The notes below the pieces were generated by a model. That model worked only from the letters and a program-made list of their open reading frames with translations. It had not been told where the DNA came from and made no database searches. DNA of 64,000 nt from Brachionus rotundiformis (Eukaryota; Rotifera; Eurotatoria; Ploima; Brachionidae): positions 846,209 to 910,208 of the forward strand of contig JAESIW010000115.1 of NCBI GenBank assembly GCA_016802295.1, in the 5' to 3' direction. This document shows, in pieces, positions 45,001 through 57,500 of this stretch. How positions within the stretch are numbered: the first letter of the stretch is position 1; each line of letters begins with the position of its first letter. A program made the translations under genes and the position numbers.

Positions 45001-48000
45001 AGATTATTGCCATGTTACAATCTAACATTAGAATGTACTTAATGAAGAAACATTTCAAACGAATGTTGGATCAGCGTTTGGCTTTGAGTGTATTGCAGCG
45101 TAACATTAAGGCTTATTTGTCTTTAAGAAACTGGCCTTGGTGGAAATTGTACACCAAAGTCAAGCCATTGTTGTCTGTTGCTAGACAAGAAGATGAACTT
45201 AAAGCCAAGGAGGAAGAGCTTACTAAACTTAAGGAAGCCTTCGAAAAAGAGGAAAAAATGAGGAAAGAATTTGAAGAAACAAATTTGAAATTATTGAAAG
45301 ACAAGAACGAACTATTTACTCAATTGCAGTCCGAAAGAGATAGTTATGGAGCTGCAGAAGAGAAGATCCAAAAATTGGTGTTGCAAAAGGCCGATTTGGA
45401 AGGTCAAGTAAAAGATTTGGAGGATAAATTAGGCGAAGAAGAAGAAATGGCTGGAGAATTGAATGCTAAAAAGAAAAAACTTGAACATGAAATTAATGAC
45501 CTGAAAAAAGACATTGATGATATGAATCTAAAATTAAATAAGTCTGATTCAGAAAATAAAAGCAAGGATAACCAAATTCACAAATTACAAGATGAAATGG
45601 CTCATCAAGATGAGACCATTGCCAAATTAAATCGTGAAAAGAAACGCTTGGAAGAAACAAATACTAAAACAGTGGAACAATTGCAACAAGAAGAAGATAA
45701 GGTTAATCATTTGAACAAGGTAAAGACAAAACTCGAGCAAACATTGGACGAGGCCGAGGACAATTTGGAAAGAGAAAAGAAAGGTCGTGCTGATTTGGAC
45801 AAGGCTAAGCGAAAATTGGAAACTGATTTGAAGAACGCTCAGGCCCAAATCGAAGAGGTCGAGAGACTCAAGAAAGATTTGGAAGACAATTTGAAGCGCA
45901 AAGATGCTGAATTGAATAATTTGGGTGCCAAAGTTGAAGATGAACATGGTCAAGTAACAAATTTGCACAAAAAAATTAAAGAATTACAACAACGTTTGGA
46001 CGAATCTCAAGAAGAAATTGAGACTGAGAGACAAGCTAAAAGCAAAGCTGAAAAACAACGAGCTGAATTATCTCGTGAATTGGATGAATTGAATGAAAGA
46101 TTGGAAGAAGCTGGTGGAGCAACAACTGCTCAACTTGAACTAAACAAGAAACGTGAAAGTGAATTGGCCAAATTGAGACGTGATTTGGAAGAAGCCAATC
46201 TTCAGCATGAAGCAACCACTGCTCAATTGAAAAAGAAACACCAAGATGCTGTCAATGAAATGGGTGAACAAATTGATCAATTACAAAAATCAAGAAATAA
46301 ACTCGAAAAAGAAAAGCAAATAATAAAATCTGAAGTTGATGAAGCCCGCTTGCAGACAGATTATGCCAACAAAGCTAAAGTATTTATTTTTAATTTATCT
46401 AATTAAGTTTTTAATAATATTTTAAGGCAAATGTCGAAAAATTAGCCAAACAACTTGAACAACAAATACAAGAACTTACCATAAAATTGGAAGATTCAAC
46501 CAAATCAATTCAAGAATTAAACTCACATAACAATAAATTACAATCAGAAAATATAAATTTGTTGTCTCAGGTTGAAGATTTGGAAAGCCAAATAAGTGGA
46601 TTTAATAAAACGCGTCAACAACTTCAATCTCAAATTGAAGAGGCTAGAAGAAATGCCGAAGAGGAGGCACGAGCTAAGAATGGCTTAGCTCAGCAGCTTA
46701 GAAATGTAACAGCTGATTTAGATCAAGCACGTGATCAAATAGATGAAGAACATGAAGCCAAGGCTGATCTACAGAAACAATTGGCCAAAGTTAACAGTGA
46801 AATGATCTCATGGAGATCTAAATATGAAATAGAAGGTCTTGCAAGAGCCGAAGAGCTCGAAGAGGCCAAGAGAAAGCTTGCTGCCAAATTGGCCGAAGCT
46901 GAAGAACAAGTCGAGGAGGCATTGGCTAAATGCAACAGTTTGGAAAAGACCAAACAAAGACTTCAAGCTGAAGTTGAAGATTTGATGGTCGATGTTGAAC
47001 GAGCCAACTCAAATGCTGCTGCCATGGAAAAGAAACAGAAACAATTTGACAAGTTGATTGGCGAATGGAAACAAAAATGTGAAGACATCACATTGGAATT
47101 GGAAGCTTCGCAGAAAGAAGCTCGCCAATACTCGACTGAATTGTTCAAATTGAAGACCCAATATGAAGAGAGTCACGAGTCCATTGAGGCTTTGAGACGA
47201 GAGAACAAGAACTTGGCCGATGAGATCAAGGACTTGATGGATCAACTTGGCGAAGGTGGCAAATCTATTCACGAATTGGAAAAGTCAAGAAAGAGACTTG
47301 AAATAGAAAAGGATGAATTGCAAGCGGCTTTGGAAGAGGCTGAAGGTGCTTTGGAACAAGAAGAGGCCAAGGTGTTGAGAGCTCAATTGGAATTGAGTCA
47401 AGTGAGACAAGAAATTGACAGACGTTTGCATGAAAAAGAGGAAGAGTTTGAGAACACAAGACGCAACCATCAACGTGCCTTGGAATCTATGCAAGCTAGC
47501 TTGGAAGCCGAGACCAAAGGCAAAGCTGAAGCCATTAGACAAAAGAAGAAACTCGAATCTGACATCAACGAGCTTGAGATCGCCTTGGATCATTCGAATA
47601 GAGCCAATGCTGACTTGCAAAAAGCAAACAAAAAATTGCAACAAACCATTGGTGAAATGCAAGCTCAAATTGAAGATGAACAAAGACAGAGAGATGAAGC
47701 CCGAGAGGCAGCTGCTCAAGCTGAGCGCCGTGCCAATATGTTGGCTTCAGAGCTTGACGAAATTAGAGTTGCTCTTGAGCAAGCTGAGAGAGCTCGTAAA
47801 GCTGCTGAAAACGAACTTCATGAAGCTGCTGATCGCATTAGTGAACTTTCTTCGGCAAATGCTAATCTTGGAGCAATTAAGAGAAAGCTTGAAAGTGATA
47901 TAGTAGCAATTCAAGCTGATTTAGACGAAGCTATTGCTGAATTAAAGAACTCTGAAGAAAGAGTAAAGAAAGCTTCAGCTGATGCTGCTAGATTAGCCGA

Positions 48001-48740
48001 AGAATTAAGACAAGAACAAGTAATTTTTAATAGATAAGCTTATCCTTTTTAAAAATTTTTTAAATTTAGGAACATGCACTAAATGTTGACAAGTTGAGAA
48101 AGAGCTTGGAACAACAAGTTAAAGATTTGCAGGTTAGATTGGATGAGGCTGAAGCCAATGCTCTCAAAGGAGGCAAACGCATCATTCAAAAGCTTGAACA
48201 ACGAGTAATTTATACTTTTAGTTAAAATAAAAAGTGGATTTAAAATAATTATTTGCCAGATCCACGAGTTGGAATCTGAATTGGACATTGAACAAAGACA
48301 CCATCAAGAAACTCTCAAAGAAGTGAGAAAGAATGACAGAAGACTCAAAGAGCTGGCCTTCCAAGCCGAAGAGGACAGAAAGAACCAAGCTAGATTGCAA
48401 GATCTAGTCGAAAAGCTTCAAAACAAATTGAAGGTCTACAAGAGACAAGTTGAAGAAGCTGAAGAAATAGCTTCTGTAAATCTTGCCAAGTTCCGCAAGG
48501 CACAGTTAGAACTAGATGATGCATCTGAAAGAGCTGACCAAGCAGAAAATCAATTGAACAAGCAAAGAGCTAAAAATCGCAGCACTGTATCTGTAGCCAG
48601 AGTTTCTTCTCCTCAAGTATTTAATTTTTTTTAAAAATTTTCTCAAATTTTCTAATAATCTAATTAACTAGAGAGAATCACAGCCAATAAGAGCTGCTAG
48701 CGCTGCGCCATTCAGAGCCACCTCAATGAGAAGAAACTAG
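42030..48740 (+). CDS. Mhc: Muscle myosin heavy chain, tandem copy 1
   Basis: Class II myosin motor of thick filaments. Exons: 42030-42377, 42433-42617, 42684-42780, 42869-42970 (or alternative 43109-43210), 43333-43495, 43564-46379, 46427-48019, 48070-48204, 48260-48616, 48672-48740; all phases agree; 1954 residues. N-terminal SH3-like region, P-loop GESGAGKTENTKK from residue 179, switch I NNNSSRF at the end of exon 4, switch II DIAGFEIF, actin-binding loop with GKAKKGG, LHCNGVLEGIRICRKGFPNR, IQ-region KHFKRMLDQRLALSVLQRN, then about 1100 residues of heptad coiled-coil rod and a basic tailpiece ending RRN. The 5' UTR has an acceptor shared with copy 2 (AG then AAGAGAG). It carries one intron (46380-46426) absent from copy 2. 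Confidence 0.97.
43109..43210 (+). CDS. Mhc: Alternative (mutually exclusive) switch-I exon of myosin copy 1
   Basis: This 102-bp exon has the same length, phase and end (NNNSSRF then GTAAGT) as 42869-42970, 138 bp upstream. It encodes TKQANLEDQIVQSNPVLEAF instead of KKEANLEDQIVSANPVLEAY and then the same switch-I motif. It has its own acceptor GTGTAATTAG and donor. Including both would add 34 residues and duplicate switch I, so they must be used one at a time. Copy 2 has only the upstream type. Confidence 0.85.
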
Positions 48741-49986
48741 ACTAAAATTAATTTGAATCATTGATTCAGATATCTGATTTATTTATATTGATATTTTATT
48801 TATGTAGTATGGATTACTCGCTTTCTCTCTCTATATTTTCAATTTTAATAGAATAAATTTTAGTTAAATTTTAAATAAACTGATTTTAATAAAAGTATTT
48901 TTTCTAAAACTAATTAACCTTCCCAGTGTAATGAAAGTAGAGTAGTTTAGTTCAATGCGAAAATGCGGAGGATCACAGATTTTGGTAAACAATTGAAAGA
49001 TAAATAAATGCGTTAAAAATTATTGAGTAGTCTAATTTCATATTTTATCATTAATAAAATTAATCGTATATCTTTCACCAACTTCAATCTAAAATATTTA
49101 TAAACAATTCACGTTGATTCTCAGGCTAATTGAAGTTTAAGATCCTGATAAAAAAGTATTTAAATAAGAGTCGAAGTATTTAAGGATAAAATTAATCTCA
49201 TAAGCATTTTTGAATAATCAATATAAATGTCTTAACTTAATTTTAAATATCTGAAAAACTTTGCCTAAATATAAAAGATGCTAGATGAATAGTAATGGAT
49301 TATCATGGTTTTTCTAACATAAAAATACCATAAACCCTTTATAGGGCTGATATAGGGCTGATTTACTAAGTTAGATCAGTTGTTAAGCATTACTCTACTT
49401 GTTGATAGATATGATATATTATGGTTATTTAATATATTATATTAATTGGTATTAATAGGCAACTCTAATTAATAGCTAGGAGACGAATATGAATTAGGGA
49501 TAATATTTAAAAGGAATAGATTTTTGGTTAAGTGGTGGTTCTATTTGTGTAAAATAAAACGGTTTAAAACAATCCAATCTTTTCTTGATACAATGAATAC
49601 AATGAAGAAAATCACACTACAACAATACCATAAACCCTTGCAAGACAATGCATGGGATAAATTTTCTTAGGTTTTAGTGCATGCATAAGTGACCATCTAC
49701 CACGTGTTAAAATCGGCCCCCTTGTGATGCGTGCATAAAAGTATAAAATTAAAGATTTTGAGTTATGCTAAAAATTGAAAACGAAAAAAAATAAAACAAT
49801 TATTAAAATAGCTTTTTTATTAAAAAAAAATCGATTATAGATAATGATGCGGGGTTAAAAATTAAGATTTCGAAAAAAAAGTGCGCAATTAAGTATAATG
49901 ATTAGAGCTAATATTTTAAGTTTGGAAGATATAATTTTTAAGTTAATTAAAATTTTAACTAATGGAACTTATTTTCAAATTAATTT
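48741..49986. other. 3' flank of myosin copy 1, no gene
   Basis: 3' UTR and AT-rich spacer. Short repeats ATACCATAAACCC occur at 49325 and 49625 with GGGCTGATATAGGGCTGAT between; meaning unknown. Confidence 0.35.
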
Positions 49987-50580
49987 CATACTTTAGTTTT
50001 TAATACTTTTTTTTTCATCTTCATTCGAATCTTTTCAGCTTTTTGTTCATCCGTTAGTCTTGGTCCACCAACTTTATTTTAGTTACAGTTTGTCCTAATG
50101 TGAATGCTTGTGGTGAATGTCTTGCTGAAACTGAAACTGGTAATGATACTGTTAGGAGTTGTGTTAAATCAGAAGTATTATTTGATGATATAGAATGAGG
50201 AGATGATAACTGAATTGATTCTAAAATTGATAGTGTTGACAATAAATGTGGTTGAGACAAAATATTTTGTGTGGTGGAGTTGTCTTCCGATGAATGAGAT
50301 GATTTTGTTAAAAAGTGAGGGGCGAAATGTCTGTTGACGATATTGATCTTGCATTTGATGATGGAGATATTTGTATCTTATTTACTGTTTCTTCTATAGC
50401 TGGACATGATTGATAATCAAATATCAAAGTGTCATCGTTCGGATCAAACCCTTCAATTTCATCACTCTCATCTACATCATCAATGTAGTCTGAAATTGCC
50501 ACACTATTTTTTAATATATAATTTAAAGCCGAGTACAAAGCGAACTGGCTTGTGATTCCACATAGATCAAAGCTCTTCAT
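49987..50580 (-). pseudogene. Broken ORF with an AT-hook-like end, probably transposon-derived
   Basis: On the minus strand a frame starts MKSFDLCGITSQFALYSAL with an acidic stretch (DDVDESDEIEGFDPNDDT), then a Ser-rich part. It shifts frame twice before ending GGPRLTDEQKAEKIRMKMKK, which looks like an AT-hook or basic DNA-binding tail. Accessory proteins of DNA transposons often have this layout. No family is assigned; the frameshifts could instead be unseen introns. Confidence 0.35.
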
Positions 50581-50799
50581 GATAATTTAATTGCTTAGGT
50601 TTAACCAAATTTCAGAGAGCCAATTTATGCACAATGAGTATCGAGAGGATTTTTTCTTTCTTAAATACTGTTCCTAATTGTGATTGATCATGTCATGAGG
50701 AATAATGTTTTAATCTCGAGGAAGAGTATACCGTGTGAGTTAAAAATAAAGCTTTAAAATCTAGACTAGATAATTTGGTGCTAATAACAAATAGAAAAA

Positions 50800-51269
50800 T
50801 TGGCATGCATATGAAAATCCAGGGTTTGCTGATCACAATAAACCTACAGGACTCGAAATCAAAGGGACCAAAACCAAAGTCATGTGCATAAATAAAAAAT
50901 TGGACACAGTATTCATCATAGATGGCAAAAAAATTTAGTGTGTGAGTTAATTAAATACTTAAGAAGTATCACAAGTGGATCAATTGGAACGTTACCTTTT
51001 TAAAAACATTAGTGAACAATATCCTAAAAGAAACAAGAAATAAAGAAAATAAAACTAGCAAAAAATCCGTGATTGATGAAATGAAAACCATACTAGAAGA
51101 AAAAGACAATATAGAAAATATGGCAGCCAAAGCAAGTGAAAGGATAAAGCTTGAAAACATGCTTAACAAAGAAGAAAGCAAAGATGGAACAGTGGAGTCG
51201 ATAAGGAACCTTTTTAAAGAATCGAGTGAGAAAAATAGAAAAATCCTAGACCTACTGAAATCATATTAA
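50800..51269 (+). pseudogene. LINE-type reverse transcriptase C-terminal relic and a short coiled-coil ORF
   Basis: Around 50820-50980 a broken frame reads TGLEIKGTKTKVMCINKK, then FIIDGKKI and IKYLRSITSG, the 'GLEIN..KTKVM.IN...I.IDG..I..V..F.YLGS' block of another non-LTR reverse transcriptase lineage. It is followed by an 85-codon frame (51012-51269) rich in Lys/Glu that could be a coiled coil (KSVIDEMKTILEEKDNIENM). Whether that frame belongs to the element or is a separate small gene is unclear. Confidence 0.35.
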
Positions 51270-54124
51270 ACAAAAAAAAATACATATTATTGATAAATTA
51301 TTTATTTAAAAAAAAAAAAAAGAAAATCTGAAAATCATGTGTTCTTCAAATTAGCATTAAAAAAAAGAAAAACTGCAAAATTAACTTTATTTGAAATTAT
51401 TTTTTTTTTTTAAATTTTTTATTTTAACTTTTTTTTACATCATCACCCATGAGGTGTTTACTGAAATAAATAAATAAAAAAAAACAATTTGAAAAATTAT
51501 AAAAATTTAACTTTAAACATGAATATAAAATCAGAAGCAGAGTTTTTTTAAAGTCAACTTGAAACTGTTCCAATGACTTAAGCTTCTGAAGTTATTTGAG
51601 ATAAAATGCAATTTCTAATCTATTTTAAGTTTAATTTTAAGTTAAATATTTTGTTAAAACAGCAGATAAATATAGATAATTAAAAAAATTTTTATTTAGA
51701 GATTTACTTTAGTAACTCTAGATGAGAACTCATCTTTGGTTAAATTTGGTTGCGTTAGATAATAAAGAACGCAGAAAAAATTTGAAAAAAAAGATGGAAA
51801 AATACAATTTTGAAACATAATCGATAGAAATCGCTCATTGATTTATAAGATAAAAGAAGTGTTCATTAGTAATAGAGATAAAAAATGATTCTAAAGAAAT
51901 TTAATTTTAAAGAACCAAGGAAAATTCAACTTAACAAACTTCATTAAATCATGTTCTGTAGTTAATTAATAAATGTTAAAATATAAAATATAAAATAAAG
52001 CCTAATAAATCTCAATTAAAGATTGTTTAAAACCTGAAGACAAAGATGATGACTCTAGAATTGTGCAGAGTGATGTGTTTGACAATATTTTGATAAATAA
52101 GCAATGTTATATTTAATCAATAATGAAATATTGCTATGGAAAAGGATTTCTAGGGTAACTAAGTTTTTTTCTCAAAAAGTAATTTTGATAAAAAAGAACT
52201 TAATTTTTAGCATTTTAATTATTAATAATTTAGTCTTTAATTGATTGGAATAACATAGTTTAATGAAGCTAATTAAGTCATAAATTGATAATTAAATATT
52301 GTTTATTTAATTTTCGTTCTTAAATGTATTTAAATTTTATTAAATTCTCAAAAAAAGGTTATCTAAAGATCCATCTAATTGTGGAGCTTTTACAGTTGAG
52401 ATTTGTCTAGCAACAATTTTTGAATCACTCAAAATGAATGTCTATTATTGCCAAAGGTACTTCAAAATGATTATACTATGACTGATTTATTTAATGAATG
52501 GTCTTGTTGCTAGAATTAGATAAATGGCATCTTATTTCAAATCCCGGATTCAGAAATACTTAGGAATCTGGATCCAAAACTTTGACTTTTAACGATTATG
52601 ACTTTAAAGTTTGACTTTTTACCAACTCTGGTCCAATATGACCAAGGAGTAGAGTCAGTCTAAGCTTACAGATCCGCCAACAAGTTGTTGCTAAAAATTT
52701 CTGAAGAGTTGGACAAGTATCGAAAGATTGAACTGAATGCTTCCAAATAATTTTTGTGACTAAAATTATTTGAAAATCAAAAGGTGAAAATTTATGCACT
52801 AATAGTTTTTCTAAAATAGATTAGATATCTATTACTAAAAACTATGATTCAGGATACCAGGTAACTAGGAATTTGTCAATCTTTAGATAAATCAGTTAAA
52901 CTAAATTAAGTCCGAGTTAATTAGTCAGTGACTCAATTATGAAGAAAGACAAGTAATCGGCTTAGTAGGAGTGAAAATATACAAGGGACCATTGGCAAGA
53001 AAATGCAATCACTGATTCAAGAAGTGTATTTGGATGACGGAAAGATCATGCAGTAGTTAATTTTGGTTTAATTTTTATATTCAATAAATTGGCATAATTC
53101 TCTAGGTTTTAATAAGCTAAAATAATATTCTTGAAAAAAATGGCTAAATTTGTTTAATTTAAAACTTTAAAATTCAAGCAGATCTTGACGGAAACAGATT
53201 ATATCAAGCTTTTGTAATCACAAATTATATGAATTTTAATACTTTCACTTTTTTGATTTGATCAACTTCCGGAACACAGTAACCAAAGGGGTCAAAATTT
53301 AAAAATTAAAATCAAGTTCACTCAAGTGAAATTTTGGACGGATAATTCAAATATCATATTGGTTTTAAAAAAAAAAAAACAAATTATCAGGTTCAGAATT
53401 TCCTTTCATTAATTGTAAATAATCTTCATATGGCACTCATGTAGACATAATATGATTAGAACAAATTTTATTAATATTTATATTTAAACCAAGGTTGAAT
53501 TTTGAATAAAAAATAAAATAAAAAGTATTTTAATAATAAAAATTTAAAATAAAACATAATCAATTTCACGCTAAAATTATCGTAAACCCTGCAATAAAGA
53601 ATAAGCACTTAGATGATAAAGATGATATATAATTTTTTAATCAAACACAAATAGACAAAGATAAATGAAAAAATTTGGAATTATAATGAGAATAAAAAGA
53701 CACAGTAGCTTTTTTTTTAAATTTTCTTAATTGAAAGTACTAAAAAAATTTTATTTTTTAAAAAAGTTTATGAATTGAAATAGAAATAGGATTTTGTTTC
53801 CACGAAATATTAATTGGTTTAGAGTTTATTTATTATCAGGAAAAAGGAAAATTTTTACAAAAAATGAAAAAATAATAAAGTAACATTGTTAAATTAAAAT
53901 TAAAATATAAGAATGAAAAAATTCAGTATTTTTATCTTTTTGAAAATCGAACTACATTTAACACAATCATAAACTATAAAACGCTAAAAAGAAAAAGACT
54001 AAACTTGAAAAACGAAATGAACGAAATTATAAGAAAATAAAATAGAAAAAAATAAACTAAAATAAAAGTCAAACAAATTTTGAGATGCGTGGAATAAAAC
54101 CCTAATAAAAACAGTTGGTAATTG
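51270..54124. other. AT-rich spacer between the two myosin genes
   Basis: No gene is recognised. A patch at 52360-53060 is less AT-rich and has stray open stretches, probably old repeat DNA. Confidence 0.4.
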
Positions 54125-54305
54125 ATTATTTTGGTATGAATTTATCCTTTTTAGGATGAAAAGCTCAAAGAAATTCGGCTTGTAGCTCATTATTTGAAAA
54201 AAAAGTGTGCTTAGTAAATGATAAAGATAGATATTTGGAATCGATAGGTTAAACAAAAACAAGTATTCTTCTTCTAATAAAAACAAATAAAATATCAATA
54301 ACTGA
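54125..54305 (+). repeat. 181-bp direct repeat upstream of myosin copy 2 (first unit)
   Basis: Reads as base-for-base identical to 63820-64000. It ends about 200 bp before the start codon of myosin copy 2, so it belongs to that gene's promoter/5' region. Confidence 0.9.
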
Positions 54306-54503
54306 TAATTTGGCTTTACGCTTACTATTTAATATAAAAAAGAATTGATATCTAAATTCGAAAATATCATTTAATAAAATCTATATATTGTAAGATAAAG
54401 CTTGAACAAACGAAATAAAAATTTTTTTATAAGCTTATTTTAAAAAAAGAATTCCTTTGATTTAGATTGAGAATTGAGCAAAACTTTATAGAAGAGAGAC
54501 AAG

Positions 54504-57500
54504 ATGTATGCTGACATGAATGACCCAGAGATTGTTGAATCTCTAAAGTATCTATTGGTACCTCAAGCTGATAGAATCAAGATGCAGGCTACGCCTTTTG
54601 ATGGAAAGAAAAATTGCTGGATACCAGATAAGACTGAGGGTTTTTTGGCTGCTGAAATACAAAGTACCAAAGGTGAAGAAGTTACAGTAAAGACTAGCAA
54701 AGGAGAGACAGCGACTTATAAGAAGGATATTATTCAACAAATGAATCCACCAAAGTTTGACAAGTGTGACGATATGGCTGACTTGACCTATCTAAATGAT
54801 GCATCTGTATTGCACAATTTGCGTGAAAGATACAAGGCCTGGTTTATCTATGTAAGTATTATTTTTAATGACCAAAATTAGCTTTGTATATCTTTTTGAC
54901 ATAATTTTGTATAAACTAGACCTACTCAGGTCTCTTTTGTGTGGCCATCAACCCGTACAAAAGATTGCCTATTTACACCATGAAAATGGTCGGATTGTAC
55001 AGAGGCAAAAAGAGAAATGAAGTACCACCACATTTGTACTCAATTGCAGACAATGCTTATGCCAACATGTTGAGAGACAGAGAGAACCAATCTATGTTGA
55101 TCACGTAATTATTTAGTAAAACTAGTTGAACAAAGATTTAAAATAAAATAAAATATAAAAAGTGGAGAGTCTGGAGCTGGTAAGACAGAAAATACCAAGA
55201 AAGTAATCCAATACTTTGCCTATGTTGCTGCTAGTGGAGCACCAAAAAGAGATGATGGTGTAAGAATAAGAAGGAAAAGAGAATCTGTTTTTATTTAATT
55301 CTAATTTTGAATATTAAAGAAAAAAGAGGCTAACTTGGAAGATCAAATTGTCTCTGCCAATCCGGTATTGGAAGCTTATGGTAACGCCAAAACAACTCGT
55401 AACAACAACTCTTCACGTTTTGTAAGTTTTTGCCTTTAAAAAAAAAGAATAGCTTTTAAACAATTGAATTGTAAAGGGTAAATTTATTCGTATTCACTTT
55501 GGTCCAACTGGTAAAATAGCTGGTGCTGATATTGAATCATATTTACTTGAAAAGTCAAGAGTCACTTTTCAACAACCAGCTGAGAGAAACTATCACATTT
55601 TCTATCAGCTTTTGTCTGACGCTTTCCCAAATTACCACAGTAATTTTTATCTACAATTAAAAAAGAAAATTTATATAGTAATTAATTTGATAATTTGATA
55701 ATTTAAAGAGGAATTGTTGGTTGAGCCTAATCCAAAGTTGTACCACTTCATATCGCAAGGTATGGTTACAATTGACAATGTCGATGATGCTGAAGAAATG
55801 AGACTTACTGATGAGGCCTTTGATATCCTCAACTTTAGTCAACAAGAAAAATCTGATCTTTTTAAATGTACTGGTGCCATCATGCACTGGGGTAACTCAA
55901 AATGGAAGCAAAGACCACGAGAGGAACAAGCTGAAACTGATGGAACTGAAGAGTGTGAAAAAGTGGCACATTTATTGGGTGTTGAATCAGCCGATTTGAT
56001 CAAAGGCTTGTTGAAACCAAGAATTAAAGTTGGTAATGAATATGTAAACAAGGGACAGAACAAGGATCAAGTTTGCAATTCAATTGGTGCTTTGTCCAAA
56101 TCTATCTATTCACGTCTTTTCCAATGGCTAGTCGATAGAGTAAATACAACTCTAGATGTCAAAGCAAAGAGACAATACTTTATTGGTGTGTTGGATATTG
56201 CTGGTTTTGAAATTTTTGATTACAATGGTTTTGAGCAAATTTGTATCAATTATACCAACGAAAGATTGCAACAATTTTTCAATCATCATATGTTTGTCTT
56301 GGAACAAGAAGAGTACAAGAGAGAGGGAATTCAATGGGAGATGATTAACTTTGGTTTGGATTTACAAGCTTGTATTGATTTGATTGAAAAGCCTATGGGT
56401 ATTTTCTCTATTCTTGAAGAAGAATGTATTGTACCAAAAGCCACTGATAAGACCTTTCAAGAGAAGTTGTACTCGCAACATTTGGGCAAGCATCCCAACT
56501 TTGGTAAGCCAAAACCAGCCAAAGGAAAAGCAGAGGCTCACTTTGATTTGCATCACTATGCTGGTACAGTATCTTACAATGTGAGTGGCTGGCTAGAAAA
56601 GAACAAAGATCCTATCAACACCACTGTTGCTACATTGTTTAAAGGTAGCAAAACAAATCAAATTTTGGCTCATTTGTATAGAGAAATGGGTCAAGAAGAA
56701 GAGAAAGGAAAAGCCAAGAAAGGTGGTGCTATGCAAACCATTTCATCTGGTCACAGAGAACAATTGAACAAATTGATGAACACTTTGAAGCAAACTCATC
56801 CTCACTTTGTTCGTTGTATTATTCCTAATGAAGTCAAGACTGGTGGAATTTTGGATCCTCATTTGGTTATGCACCAGCTTCATTGTAATGGTGTATTGGA
56901 AGGTATCCGTATTTGCCGTAAAGGTTTTCCAAACAGAATGATTTATGCTGAATTCAAGCAGCGATACAGCATTTTGGCACCAAACGCTGTACCAAAAGGA
57001 TTTGTTGATGCTACTAAAGCTACAGGTGCTATTTTGAAAGATATAGCTCTTGGTGAAGAATTATACAGACTTGGTCACACAAAGGTCTTTTTCAAAGCTG
57101 GTGTTTTGGGTCAGCTTGAAGAATTAAGAGACGCTGCTTTGTCAAAGATTATTGCCATGCTCCAATCTAACATTAGAATGTACTTAATGAAGAAACATTT
57201 CAAACGAATGTTGGATCAGCGTTTGGCTTTGAGTGTATTGCAGCGTAACATTAAGGCTTATTTGTCTTTAAGAAACTGGCCTTGGTGGAAACTGTACACC
57301 AAAGTCAAACCATTGTTGTCTGTTGCTAGACAAGAAGATGAACTTAAAGCTAAAGAAGAAGAGTTTAACAAGATCAAAGAAAACTTGGAAAAGGAAGAAA
57401 AACTAAGAAAAGAGCTTGAAGAGACCAATTTGAAGTTGTTGAAAGAAAAGAACGATTTGTATACTCAGTTACAATCCGAAAGAGATAATAGTGGTAACGC

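Noticed and set aside
47285..47719. Long minus-strand ORFs inside the myosin rod (144 codons, and the twin at 59383-59817, plus several others)
   Set aside because: They are shadows of the heptad coiled-coil coding strand; Glu/Lys/Leu codons read backwards as Phe/Leu/Ser. They repeat in both copies only because the genes are identical there.
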